Source: Bacillota bacterium
GTDB taxonomy: Bacteria; Bacillota; Clostridia; Saccharofermentanales; Fastidiosipilaceae
Assembly: GCA_023420115.1 (NCBI GenBank)
Contig: JAEZWR010000062.1
Span: 1-54,641, forward strand
DNA length: 54,641 bases
Direction: 5' to 3'
Below are positions 17,683-26,108 of the stretch, in pieces. The notes under the pieces were generated by a model. That model was given only the letters and a program-made list of their open reading frames with translations, searched no databases and had not been told where the DNA came from. Within the stretch, counting starts at the first letter, position 1, and every line of letters begins with the position of its first letter. The translations under genes and the position numbers were made by a program.

Positions 17683-17811
17683 TTACGTATATTTAATGCT
17701 TATATAATATAATTTAGATTAAGTTTGAAGAATGCTAAAATTAAGTGCAGATTTCATTCTATGCTTATGCTTTGTTTCTGATTTGGCATATGTTTTAAAA
17801 TGGCAATGCCC

Positions 17812-17854
17812 AATTCTGTTCTTAAGATAGGTGTAAACCTATATTGTCAGAATT
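17812..17854 (+). other. Nested stem-loop upstream of the second DUF1292 gene
   Basis: Outer arms AATTCTG (17812-17818) and CAGAATT (17848-17854) enclose an inner perfect hairpin ATAGGT/ACCTAT (17827-17842) with a GTAA loop. There is no T-run. It lies about 50 bases before the ATG at 17904 and may be an mRNA leader structure. Confidence 0.4.
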
Positions 17855-17903
17855 ATTTCAGAAATATATTTATTAGATTTTATCTAGCAGGAAGGTTAGT
17901 TTT

Positions 17904-18269
17904 ATGGATGACCATAGTTTTTTAAATTCTTCTGAGACAGGTGGGGGCGAGAATTTGCTAGTAATTACAGATGAGGATAATGGGTATCCTTATTATGTTA
18001 CTGTCGTAGATGAATTTGATAATATGGATAGAAAATATGTTGCTCTTATACCTTTTGAGCCAGATGATGGAAGTCATAGAGAGCCAGAATTTGTCATCAT
18101 GAGAGTAATTGATAGGACGGATAGGCATCAAAAAGACAGTCATAAAATTGAGAATGTCGATATAACCTATGAGTCTATTAGAAGTAAGACCGAACTCAAT
18201 GAGTGCTTCGATATTTTCCTTTCACGTTTAGAGTCTGGTAAGTGTCAGACTCCATATTATGCTCCGTGA
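17904..18269 (+). CDS. Second DUF1292-like protein
   Basis: 121 aa. The pattern LLVITDEDNGYPYYVTVVDEF, then KYVALIPFEPDDG, EFVIMRVID and a C-terminal ELNECFDIFLSRLE follows the DUF1292 layout of three strands, a short acidic loop and a terminal helix. It therefore looks like a paralogue of the gene at 17197 but lacks the histidine tail. GGAAGG sits about eight bases before the ATG. Function unknown. Assignment is by pattern, and some divergence from the family is evident. Confidence 0.65.
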   Translation: MDDHSFLNSSETGGGENLLVITDEDNGYPYYVTVVDEFDNMDRKYVALIPFEPDDGSHREPEFVIMRVIDRTDRHQKDSHKIENVDITYESIRSKTELNECFDIFLSRLESGKCQTPYYAP

Positions 18270-18379
18270 GCTTTTGTCTTTTATTTTAATATAGACTAAG
18301 TTGGAAAAATAGCTATTCAGACTTATCTTTTCATTCTAAATATGAATAGCTGAGATTATTAATAAAGGGAGCATAGGTA

Positions 18380-19375
18380 GTGACTTTATCTGATGAAGAT
18401 ATAAATCTGTTTAGACCTTTAGAAGTTTATGACAAGGATTTATATAATGAATATTACAATAAGGAACTCAGTTATATTTCAGATTTGAGTTTCAATTCGC
18501 GTATAGCATGGAGGCAAGGATTTAATTATCATTACGCTATTGTATATGATAGTTTGGTTCTTTCGTCACAGTCTAAGACTTTTACTGGCTTGCATTTTTC
18601 GATGCCACTCGGACTTAAGAATGCAGATCATTTTAGACTAATAGTAGATTCTCTTTGGCATCCATATGCTGAATTAAATTCCGCCATGGTTGAAATTCAT
18701 TCCGAGGAAGGTAAATTTGCAATAAAAGGAGATTCATTTTCGCCTTTTTTGAGATTTTTATATTTTTGCGAGGATAAGCTTCATGGTTTGGAAGAGGCCT
18801 TATCTGATACTTATGAGATTAGAATATTCGAACGCAGGGCATATTCTGATTATCTTTATGAAAGAGAAAGTTTGGCCTCTCTTGCGGGTAAGAAACTTAG
18901 GACGAGAAGAAATCATTGGAACAAATTTTCCAAGACATATCCCAATTATAATTTTAGACAGTTCCAAAAGGGTGATATTGAAGCTGCTCTTAAACTCAGC
19001 TATAAATGGTGCGAAGAAAAAGGCTTAGACCCATTCGATATAACATCTAGTGATTATTTGGCAATTGAAGCTTATCTTAAAAATTTCGATAATATAGATT
19101 CTATTGGTTCGGTTTTATATTTAGATGATAGATTGATAGGATTTTCATTAGGTAGTCAATTTGAGCATCAGGCAGTTATTCATTTTGAAAAAGCGGATGA
19201 CTCTATAGATGGAGCCTATGCTGCTATAAATAAATTGAGTGCGGAAAGAATTTACAGAGGTGCTTTTCTGAATCGCGAAGAGGATATGGGAGAAGAGGGG
19301 ATTCGTAAGGTTAAGGAAGCCTATAGGCCTATTAAGTTAGTACCTAAATATGAGATTTTTATAAAAAAGAAATAA
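18380..19375 (+). CDS. DUF2156 (phosphatidylglycerol lysyltransferase-like) protein
   Basis: 331 aa of tandem GNAT-like folds. The C-terminal part has the family landmarks GKKLRTRRNHWNKF, IGFSLGSQF, and INKLSAERIYRGAFLNREED followed by MGEEGIRKVKEAYRP. DUF2156 is the catalytic domain of MprF, which moves an aminoacyl group from aminoacyl-tRNA to phosphatidylglycerol. Stand-alone soluble members have unproven substrates. No membrane helices, so cytosolic. Start is GTG at 18380 with GGGAG eight bases upstream. Neighbours do not reveal a pathway, though a flippase-like MprF-half homologue occurs at 6387. Confidence 0.8.
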   Translation: MTLSDEDINLFRPLEVYDKDLYNEYYNKELSYISDLSFNSRIAWRQGFNYHYAIVYDSLVLSSQSKTFTGLHFSMPLGLKNADHFRLIVDSLWHPYAELNSAMVEIHSEEGKFAIKGDSFSPFLRFLYFCEDKLHGLEEALSDTYEIRIFERRAYSDYLYERESLASLAGKKLRTRRNHWNKFSKTYPNYNFRQFQKGDIEAALKLSYKWCEEKGLDPFDITSSDYLAIEAYLKNFDNIDSIGSVLYLDDRLIGFSLGSQFEHQAVIHFEKADDSIDGAYAAINKLSAERIYRGAFLNREEDMGEEGIRKVKEAYRPIKLVPKYEIFIKKK

Positions 19376-19510
19376 CTTTTCTGTAGTATCAGGATTAAGG
19401 TTGTGTGAATAGACATTAATAAGTAATTTAAAAATTATATACAAGTAATGGTATATAGATGAAAAATACTTTCTTACTATGTGAGAATATTAAAGTAGTT
19501 GAGGTTTAGT

Positions 19511-20770
19511 ATGAATAAGGATTATGAGATAAATACGCCAACTAGTTCTCTGCCGATGGGAAAATATCTTCCAATTATTAAGCAGAGGAAGCCGGGATTT
19601 GATTTAGCTGTAGTATTTTGGCCAGTTTTATTTATATTTATACATTTTTTGATTCAAATCGTATCTGTGACTATTGCAACATTGTTTGTAACATTTGTTA
19701 GGAGAAGTGAAGCGGTTCTTTTGCAGAATACAGGTAAGATAGACCCATTTACATATAGTATAGGTACAATTTTATATTCATTGCTTCTAATTATTATCTA
19801 TAGTCTTTTTATTAAACACCAGAGCAAGAGAGAGCCACGATATATATTAAGAGCGAAAATATCAATCTCTGATCTAGCTCATTCAATTTCGGTCGTTTTG
19901 GCTTGCTTGGGCATATCAACATTAATTATGTTATTTTTGCTGAATATAAAAGATAGTGTGCCTTTTATTAACAAGATAATGACTGAATATCTTACGATGG
20001 TTAATTCAATGGTATCAGAAGACAAACCTATATTGTCATTTGTTGGCACAGTCATTCTTGTTCCTATATGTGAAGAATTGTTATTCCGAGGTATAGTTTT
20101 TTCTGAACTTAAGAGAGCTATACCAGCTAGGTATGCCATTTTTATTACCGGTTTTCTTTTTGCATTATTTCATTGGCAGGCAGTGCAAAGTTTGTATGTA
20201 TTTTTTGCCGGTGTAGCAATTACAGCGTGTTATTACTATAGTTCTTCTATTAAAGTGGCAATTTTAATGCATATGACATATAACTTTTTTGGTGGGGGCT
20301 TAGCTATGCTTACTGCTGGAAATGAAGAGATTGCTACGATGATTACAGTCTTAGAGCTTATATTTGTTCCAGTAGGCTTTTTGTCATTTTATATTTTATT
20401 AAGGAAACACAAATATGATCCACCTAAATCAAGCCGTGTATTGATGTTTCCTTATAGAGGAACAGTGGGGCTTTATGAGGACGAGAAGCAACTTATTGTG
20501 TTGAATAAGAGCGATAAACAGCGTCTAGGGACTGATGATGATATTTTGAGTTACGAAGATTATGTAGAAATTAATATTTCTAAGCAAAAGGATATTATAA
20601 AAAGAATTTATGATGAATTTAACTTAGATAAAAATGAATACTCAAAATTGGTCTCAGATGACAGCGAGCTTATGAGAAGACTTGATAGAAAGTATCTTGG
20701 TAATAGAAGAAAATTAACTAAGGACTTAAAAAAAGAAGCAAGTCGAATTTTTGCTGCATATAGATTTTAA
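19511..20770 (+). CDS. CPBP family intramembrane metalloprotease
   Basis: 419 aa, several membrane helices. The CPBP/Abi catalytic motifs are complete: EELLFR at 188-193 (CEELLFRGIVFSELKR), FALFH with H221, and HMTYN at 254-258, which together bind zinc inside the membrane. Family members process CAAX-like or other substrates and include bacteriocin-immunity proteins; the substrate here is unknown. About 120 residues after the last helix (from about 300) form a charged cytosolic tail not usual for the family. The ATG at 19511 has TGAGG upstream, and a TTG at 19499 would add four residues. Confidence 0.85.
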   Translation: MNKDYEINTPTSSLPMGKYLPIIKQRKPGFDLAVVFWPVLFIFIHFLIQIVSVTIATLFVTFVRRSEAVLLQNTGKIDPFTYSIGTILYSLLLIIIYSLFIKHQSKREPRYILRAKISISDLAHSISVVLACLGISTLIMLFLLNIKDSVPFINKIMTEYLTMVNSMVSEDKPILSFVGTVILVPICEELLFRGIVFSELKRAIPARYAIFITGFLFALFHWQAVQSLYVFFAGVAITACYYYSSSIKVAILMHMTYNFFGGGLAMLTAGNEEIATMITVLELIFVPVGFLSFYILLRKHKYDPPKSSRVLMFPYRGTVGLYEDEKQLIVLNKSDKQRLGTDDDILSYEDYVEINISKQKDIIKRIYDEFNLDKNEYSKLVSDDSELMRRLDRKYLGNRRKLTKDLKKEASRIFAAYRF

Positions 20771-20806
20771 TTATGACTTTCATATAATAGTGAAAAGGGA
20801 GAGTGA

Positions 20807-20897
20807 TGTACCGATCCCCCAGAAGTTAGACACAAAATCTAACCATTGGGAGGTCGGTATTTTTATGACAAAGCATAGTTTTGAATTCAATAAGTAG
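20807..20897 (+). mobile_element. Remnant of an IS3-family (IS150-group-like) insertion sequence, left end only
   Basis: TGTACCGATCCCCCAGAAG followed by TTAGACA resembles the terminal repeats of IS150-group elements. A GGGAGG ribosome site (20848-20853) and an ATG at 20865 then begin MTKHSFEFNK, a typical start of an IS3 OrfA, which stops at codon 11 (20895-20897). Nothing resembling the rest of OrfA or OrfB follows. The leader folds strongly: ACCGATCCCCCA pairs with TGGGAGGTCGGT, and inside it GTTAGA pairs with TCTAAC. This fold masks the ribosome site. Identification rests on recalled family patterns. Confidence 0.55.
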
Positions 20898-20937
20898 GAT
20901 GGATGATTTCTGTGCAATATAGCTCCGCTCTTCTATA

Positions 20938-20973
20938 TAAAAAACAACGTAGCAGTTATAAAACTGCTACGTT
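20938..20973 (-). terminator. Terminator of the TraX-family gene
   Basis: On the minus strand AACGTAGCAGTT pairs perfectly with AACTGCTACGTT around a four-base loop (20946-20973), followed by G and six T. It lies about 85 bases past the stop of the leftward TraX-like gene. On the plus strand five A follow, so it acts mainly leftward. Confidence 0.85.
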
Positions 20974-21058
20974 AAAAAGTATAACTTTTGGATGTTACGT
21001 CATGAAATATATATTCACGCTCCCTTTTATTATTACATGTTTATTTCCGAAAGTGTAT

Positions 21059-21940
21059 TTATATATTTCCAGTTTGACTGGCAATAATAAATAAAATTGA
21101 TAAATGTAGAGGGTAGAAAATATAATAAAAATATTTCATGAATTTAGATGGCTTCTTACTATAAATCTCAAGTGGGAACAAAATACAGGCGAAAGATGAC
21201 ATTAATTGTATTCTTCCAAGGCCATAATGAAGTAACTTTGAAAGGACAAAGTAATAGCTGAGATTAAAGATTAAAAAGACGAAAAAGACTAAGAGAGTAT
21301 TCCTGAGTACAATACCATTAGAAAAAGGTTTGTTCAGTCTTGAACTTTTAGTGATAGGGATAAATTGATTCAATATATGAAATATAAGTGGAGAGATAAC
21401 ACCATATACATAATAATCAGATTGGAAATGAAGAGTTAAGATGATGATAATAAAAATACTTAAGACCGATAGAAAAATTATAACTGGTGCGGGTAAAGTG
21501 AAGCCAGAGAAATTTGTTTTTAGTCCCCAGAAACTATAAGGTCTAATATCTCGATTATAAGGACTATCTGTTGCCGGACGCATAAGTAGCACCATATCGC
21601 GACGAACTTTAGCTAGGGCATCAATAGCCATGATTAGAGCTAAACCCAAACTTAGCGTGATAAAAATGTTTGGGTAGTGATCTACATAGGTAACACGGTG
21701 CATATAAGATAAGACAAGCTCGGTTATGATTGCCGATCCAATCATTCGAAAGAGATAAACTAATGGATTTCGGCTTCTTTTATAACCAATGGCTATTTCA
21801 TAAGCAAATATTGGGAAGGCGAGCCTACCAATTGTTCTCATTAAGGTATATAAGGAACCTTGGAAAGTATAGGGGAGATAGGAAGCAGTGTGATCAATAA
21901 GCATGCTTATTATGGCAATGAGTTTTAACATAGTTTTCAC
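21059..21940 (-). CDS. TraX family membrane protein
   Basis: 293 aa with about seven to eight membrane helices. The N-terminal LKLIAIISMLIDHTASYL and the following IGRLAFPIFAYEIAIGYKRS are the signature of PF05857, named after the F-plasmid TraX pilin acetylase and related to other membrane acyltransferases. Chromosomal Bacillota members are of unknown role, presumably acetylating a surface molecule. The ATG has only a weak site (AAAGTG). It is monocistronic: its own terminator lies downstream, and the tRNA promoter lies upstream on the opposite strand. Confidence 0.8.
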   Translation of the reverse strand: MKTMLKLIAIISMLIDHTASYLPYTFQGSLYTLMRTIGRLAFPIFAYEIAIGYKRSRNPLVYLFRMIGSAIITELVLSYMHRVTYVDHYPNIFITLSLGLALIMAIDALAKVRRDMVLLMRPATDSPYNRDIRPYSFWGLKTNFSGFTLPAPVIIFLSVLSIFIIIILTLHFQSDYYVYGVISPLIFHILNQFIPITKSSRLNKPFSNGIVLRNTLLVFFVFLIFNLSYYFVLSKLLHYGLGRIQLMSSFACILFPLEIYSKKPSKFMKYFYYIFYPLHLSILFIIASQTGNI

Positions 21941-22079
21941 TTTCTAGTGCTTATAATTTTTAATATTATAAAAGTATACATTGAAAAACGTAAAAAAAGA
22001 ATAATCAGTTGATTTAAAATATTATAAAAGCTTCACGAAATGAAATAAAAAAAGTACAATAAATTAATAGGATTAGTGC

Positions 22080-22108
22080 TTGACATGTATATAAATAGAG
22101 CATATAAT
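22080..22108 (+). promoter_or_regulatory. Consensus promoter for the tRNA genes
   Basis: TTGACA (22080-22085), 17-base spacer, TATAAT (22103-22108): both boxes are perfect consensus, 28 bases before tRNA-Asp. This is the strongest promoter seen in the window and fits a stable-RNA gene. Confidence 0.9.
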
Positions 22109-22136
22109 TCTTCGTGCGTTCGAAAGAATGTGGATT

Positions 22137-22210
22137 GGCGCAGTAGTTCAGTTGGTTAGAACGCCAGCCTGTCACGTTGGAGGTCGTGGGTTCGAGCCCC
22201 ATCTGCGTCG
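22137..22210 (+). tRNA. tRNA-Asp (GTC)
   Basis: 74 bases. Acceptor arm GGCGCAG pairs with CTGCGTC, with discriminator G. D-arm TAGTTCAGTTGGTTAGAA, anticodon loop CTGTCAC with anticodon GTC, variable loop AGGTC and T-arm GTGGGTTCGAGCCCCAT are all intact. The 3' CCA is not encoded. Confidence 0.95.
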
Positions 22211-22211
22211 T

Positions 22212-22240
22212 AAGCGATTCATTTTGGATCGCTTATTTTT
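22212..22240 (+). terminator. Terminator-like hairpin between the two tRNAs
   Basis: AAGCGAT pairs with ATCGCTT across a nine-base loop and is followed by ATTTTT, directly between the 3' end of tRNA-Asp and the 5' end of tRNA-Phe. It may reduce read-through or serve as a processing stem. Confidence 0.55.
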
Positions 22241-22313
<73 letters not shown>

Positions 22314-22368
22314 TTTTTTTTGCATAATTTTATATTTTAAATTCTGATATGTTATTAAATTAATTAGA

Positions 22369-22399
22369 AACCGATATTTTTAGAAATATCGGTTTTTTA
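22369..22399 (+). terminator. Terminator downstream of the tRNA pair
   Basis: AACCGATATTT, loop TTAG, AAATATCGGTT and then TTTT: perfect 11-bp stem. The rest of the gap to 22530 shows no gene. Confidence 0.8.
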
Positions 22400-22530
22400 T
22401 ATTTAAGTTATTAGTCTATTCGTCATACCTATGTTGAACTTTGGATGTACTCAATTAGTACAGAATAGTACATATTTACGATAAATTAATAGCTATATAA
22501 TCCTCGTTATTCTTAAAGTATTGAAGTAAT

Positions 22531-22573
22531 AAAAAAACGGAATGTTGCTGTGGTGTGTAGCTTACATTCCGTT
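22531..22573 (-). terminator. Terminator of the acyl-CoA ligase operon
   Basis: Leftward: AACGGAATGT pairs with ACATTCCGTT (22536-22545 and 22564-22573), and the stem is followed by a run of T. It lies about 40 bases beyond the ligase stop. Confidence 0.8.
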
Positions 22574-22614
22574 AAAATGCTGATAAAAGCTATTTGGTGT
22601 TATTTATATATTTA

Positions 22615-24483
22615 TTAGAATCTCTGAAGGTGTAAATCTTTTAAACTTTTATTAAGTGATTTTAATTTTGCATTAATTGCAGCCTGTTCTTGTGCTCTCT
22701 TAATTTTTAATGTAGCAGTCATAATAGGCTTCTCATTATTCCAAATTAAATACTGGATATTTTTGTATGAAGCTGACTTGCTATTTGTATCATTTAAGAT
22801 ATCAGACAAATATTTTGAAATGTCCTCATCACTTTTGATATCATCTGGCAATTGATCTTCTTCGATACATACTCGACAAACGAGTTCATCCTTTCCCAGT
22901 TTACTGATTTGATGATATACCATACAAGAAGCTATTCCATCATACGCATTAATAAGTGCTTCGCTCTCCTCTGGGAACATTTTTTTGCCATTTTGAAGAA
23001 CTATCATACTTTTGGCTCTTCCAGTAATAAATAGAACGCCATCCTTGTCTAGATAACCGATGTCGCCTGTCTTGAAATAAGAACCGTCCATGACTTCATC
23101 AGTAATTTCTTGATTTTCGTAGTAGCCGAGCATGATATTAGGTCCCTTTGCAAGTATTTCGCCAATCTCATTTCCATTCTTGTCTTGTTCGAAACTATCA
23201 ATTTTGATTGTAACACCATTAATTGGTTGACCGACGCTACCATATTTATTGAACTGTCTATTGCAACAAGAGAGAACAGGTGCGGTTTCTGTCAGACCAT
23301 ATCCACCATAAGCATTTATGCCAATAGAGTTGAAAAAGGACTGAGTTTCAGGTTTCATAGCGGCTGCTCCAACTATGACTATTCTAAGTTTAGGAGCTAA
23401 TTTATTTAAAAGCGCGGCAAAAATTTTGCGTCTTGCGTCAATTTTTAACTTTAGGAGTAATGAAGATATCTTTTGTCCCTTTTCGAATTTGGCATCAATT
23501 TTCTGCTTGCGCATGGTCTTTTTTGCCATTGATTCAATACGCTCAAGCATGAGAGGAACAGTTATCATTATTTCAATTTCCCATTCCTTGAGATTTTGTA
23601 ATAGATAATTTAGTCCATCAGATATACATAGGGTGATTCCTGCAAGCCAATAGCAGTAAATTCCAACCGTATTTTCGAAGGTGTGATGGAGTGGCAAGAC
23701 GGATAAGCCTCTTTTGCATGACATAATATCTACAGTTTCAAATGAAGCAATGGCATTAGAGAGGACATTTTTATGAGATAGGAGAACACCCTTTGATTGG
23801 GAAGTCGTACCAGATGTAAAGTAAATTGCCATTGGAGCATCTGCATCGATAGGGAGATGTTCAAAATCAGTGGATCCATTAGTTCTTAGTGCACGACCTA
23901 GTTCAAGTAAGTCTGAGAAGCTACTCACGCGTGGATCTTTGAGTTCGTCAGCAAAACTTTTAGAATTTGAACCAAATAGATAAACCTTTTGGATCTGGTT
24001 CTCAGCACTCAAAACTGCTTCGAGAATATCTTTTTTTGAGGAGTCAAGAAAAAAGATAGAACTTTGAGATCTATCGATAAGGGAGCAGACCTCGGTCGGA
24101 CTAAGTTGTTTATCTAAGGGAACAGATAAGCCTGCACCGAAAATGGCAGCATTATGGGCTACAATCCACTCGTATTTATTTTCTCCGAGAATAGCTATTC
24201 TGTTGCGCCTGAGTTGACTTGCACAGGGCCCTAAATTAAACTCTTTTATTTTTTCAGGAAGTATAATTGTTGTATCCTTGATTAGTGCCTCTCCAATAGA
24301 GAAGATATCTTCTGCTAGTTCGCTATAAGTTTTGACCTTTGCATCTTCATATGGATCATTTCTAAAAATAATTGCCTCCGCATCAGCGTTAAGCATAACA
24401 CTACGCAGAAGCAATTCACGTAAATTGCTAACATTCTCAATATGAGTTGCTGTAACTCGACATTTTCCAACCATTTCTTTCAT
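22615..24483 (-). CDS. AMP-binding long-chain fatty acid-CoA ligase-like enzyme
   Basis: Adenylate-forming enzyme of 622 aa that activates a carboxylic acid with ATP and, presumably, ligates it to CoA or another thiol. Core motifs: YFTSGTTSQSKGVLLSHKN (phosphate loop), YGGYGLTETAPVLS (A5), YFKTGDIGYLDKDGVLFITG with the ribose-binding aspartate, GRAKSMIVLQNGKKMFPEE (hinge and A8), and a C-terminal lysine in the A10 region (MTATLKIKR). Resembles FadD-type long-chain ligases, but the chain length cannot be read. Soluble or peripheral membrane. A DUF1836 regulator gene lies 46 bases upstream on the same strand. Confidence 0.85.
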   Translation of the reverse strand: MKEMVGKCRVTATHIENVSNLRELLLRSVMLNADAEAIIFRNDPYEDAKVKTYSELAEDIFSIGEALIKDTTIILPEKIKEFNLGPCASQLRRNRIAILGENKYEWIVAHNAAIFGAGLSVPLDKQLSPTEVCSLIDRSQSSIFFLDSSKKDILEAVLSAENQIQKVYLFGSNSKSFADELKDPRVSSFSDLLELGRALRTNGSTDFEHLPIDADAPMAIYFTSGTTSQSKGVLLSHKNVLSNAIASFETVDIMSCKRGLSVLPLHHTFENTVGIYCYWLAGITLCISDGLNYLLQNLKEWEIEIMITVPLMLERIESMAKKTMRKQKIDAKFEKGQKISSLLLKLKIDARRKIFAALLNKLAPKLRIVIVGAAAMKPETQSFFNSIGINAYGGYGLTETAPVLSCCNRQFNKYGSVGQPINGVTIKIDSFEQDKNGNEIGEILAKGPNIMLGYYENQEITDEVMDGSYFKTGDIGYLDKDGVLFITGRAKSMIVLQNGKKMFPEESEALINAYDGIASCMVYHQISKLGKDELVCRVCIEEDQLPDDIKSDEDISKYLSDILNDTNSKSASYKNIQYLIWNNEKPIMTATLKIKRAQEQAAINAKLKSLNKSLKDLHLQRF

Positions 24484-24529
24484 ATCACTACTCCTAACCT
24501 GATCTTATAATGTCGATAGATACAATTAT

Positions 24530-25177
24530 TTAATTATCATCGTAATTTGGAGCAGGGATAGGCATATCTTCTGGAATTATATCCTTAAGTACCCATGATA
24601 TATATATTCTCATTGCTAGAGCTTCGATTGCTGCGACGAGTAAGGCGTATTTTGAATCGAAGGTAACAGATCTGCTATCAGCATACGAGTGATGAACATT
24701 GGCGAAAATATTTTTGGTTCCATTTTTCATTATTATATGGAATAAATCTCTGAACTGCGCATAGAGAATTTCAGCAGGGCTAGACTGTCTACATAGATAT
24801 ATTCCCTTTTTAATCTCAATAATTGGCAAAACTTGTTTAAGTAAACCAATTGCTAAGCACCATGCAACGTGTTCGCGAGCATATTTTCTACCTTGGATGG
24901 GTGGAAGTATGTTCAATTTTAAATAATTCTGTATCATCGTCTTTGTCAAACAAGCCTCTGGACCGAAGAATTTTTCCAAATGTTTATTGACGAATTCTAG
25001 TAATTCATTACTTCGGACAGAAAAAGGAAGCTCTTTCCAAGATGGAAGAATGAAGTTAGGTAATTCATTATGAGTTATCAATTCTCCAGCTTCGTTCACA
25101 TAGTATCCATGAGAAAAAGAACGATCGTTATTTCTGTTATTCATAAACCCATTTGACTGATCACTATAATTGTTCAT
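24530..25177 (-). CDS. DUF1836 domain protein (MerR-like DNA-binding)
   Basis: 215 aa. The central segment LTKTMIQNYLKLNILPPIQG followed by RKYAREHVAWCLAIGLLKQV and LPIIEIKKGI is the DUF1836 pattern, which resembles a MerR-type winged helix (helix, YxK turn, REH). Family members are taken to be transcription factors, mostly untested. The first 40 residues are Asn/Ser-rich and probably disordered. RBS GAGGT is at good spacing. As the first gene of a two-gene unit with the acyl-CoA ligase, it probably controls that unit, which is inference. Confidence 0.75.
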   Translation of the reverse strand: MNNYSDQSNGFMNNRNNDRSFSHGYYVNEAGELITHNELPNFILPSWKELPFSVRSNELLEFVNKHLEKFFGPEACLTKTMIQNYLKLNILPPIQGRKYAREHVAWCLAIGLLKQVLPIIEIKKGIYLCRQSSPAEILYAQFRDLFHIIMKNGTKNIFANVHHSYADSRSVTFDSKYALLVAAIEALAMRIYISWVLKDIIPEDMPIPAPNYDDN

Positions 25178-25213
25178 ATGATACCTCGCAACTTATATGG
25201 TCACGATGACTAT

Positions 25214-25243
25214 ATAATAACATAATAATTTAGACTTTTGCAA
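25214..25243 (-). promoter_or_regulatory. Candidate promoter for the DUF1836-ligase operon
   Basis: Leftward TTGCAA (25243-25238) and TATTAT (25219-25214) with an 18-base spacer, about 35 bases upstream of the DUF1836 ATG. Confidence 0.4.
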
Positions 25244-25345
25244 AATATAATTAACTTTTAATAACTAAAGATATGAAGGCTATGTTTACAAACAAAATCA
25301 AGCAATTGTTAATCGCCGATATTCTAAGATCTAGTAATCTAATTG

Positions 25346-25702
25346 TTATTTGAGTTTGTCATATTCTTCTTGTTTGTATGAAATAATTGCAAACTTATTA
25401 GCGTCATCAATAAGTAGAGGCCTTTTGATAAGCATACCGTCCGATACAAGAAGATGGAATTTATCGGATTCAGTCATAGCGGGGAGTTTATCTTTTAGAC
25501 CTAATTCCCTATACTTCATACCACTAGTATTGAATAAATTCTTGATATTGGCACCTGTATAAGATAGTATACCTTTGAGTTCTGCCAAAGTTGGAGTTTG
25601 ACTTCTAATGTCGACTGTCGTGTATTTTATACCTCTTTTGTCTAGATGTTTAAGTGCTCTAATACATGTGCTACATTTGGGGTGAATATAAATTTTATAC
25701 AT
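25346..25702 (-). CDS. ArsC/Spx family thioredoxin-fold protein
   Basis: 118 aa. The thioredoxin-like fold begins with IYIHPKCSTCIRALKHLDKR, with a redox CxxC at C10 and C13, followed by VDIRSQTPTLAELKGIL and later MLIKRPLLID, which is the RPL turn of the ArsC/Spx/YffB group. Spx-type members bind RNA polymerase and respond to thiol stress; YffB-type members are of unknown role; true arsenate reductases use a different cysteine arrangement. The sequence alone does not settle which one this is, and there are no ars genes nearby. RBS GAGG about eight bases before the ATG. Confidence 0.8.
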   Translation of the reverse strand: MYKIYIHPKCSTCIRALKHLDKRGIKYTTVDIRSQTPTLAELKGILSYTGANIKNLFNTSGMKYRELGLKDKLPAMTESDKFHLLVSDGMLIKRPLLIDDANKFAIISYKQEEYDKLK

Positions 25703-26108
25703 GTTGATACCTCATAATTTCTAGGGGAAATTTTAACAAATTATAAGCTTGGAGTAAAACTATATTGAATTAATATGCAATTATTAGTCATTATGTGTTA
25801 ACAATATTATTTCAGTAACAAAATATTGTTATATAAGAAAATATAGTAAATATACGGTTTAAATTAAAATTTGCAAATTAAAATGAGAAAAATTTCTCAA
25901 CGCGATATAAGAGATATATAAATAATTACGGTAATAAAAACTGTATAAAATGCGTATTGACTGAATCGTATAAAAGCTGATTTTTCATAATTCACAATAT
26001 TACTTTAATTTTATCTACTAAGAATTTTTCTAGGATAGTATAATTATGTGGATTTCATGATGTAAAATTTTGTCGTATATTGTCATATAAATATAGAAAG
26101 AAATTGAA
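25703..26108. other. Divergent intergenic region with inverted repeat
   Basis: About 400 AT-rich bases between two divergent genes, no credible ORF. AACAATATT (25800-25808) and AATATTGTT (25822-25830) form a perfect 9-base inverted repeat, a possible operator or hairpin. TATAAT at 26038-26043 is a likely -10 for the carboxypeptidase gene at 26109, with no good -35. Confidence 0.4.

Noticed and set aside
22014..22202. Minus-strand frame beginning MGLEPTTSNVTGWRSNQ
   Set aside because: This is the common artefact of reading antisense through a tRNA gene, here tRNA-Asp; the tRNA is certain and the frame has no ribosome site.
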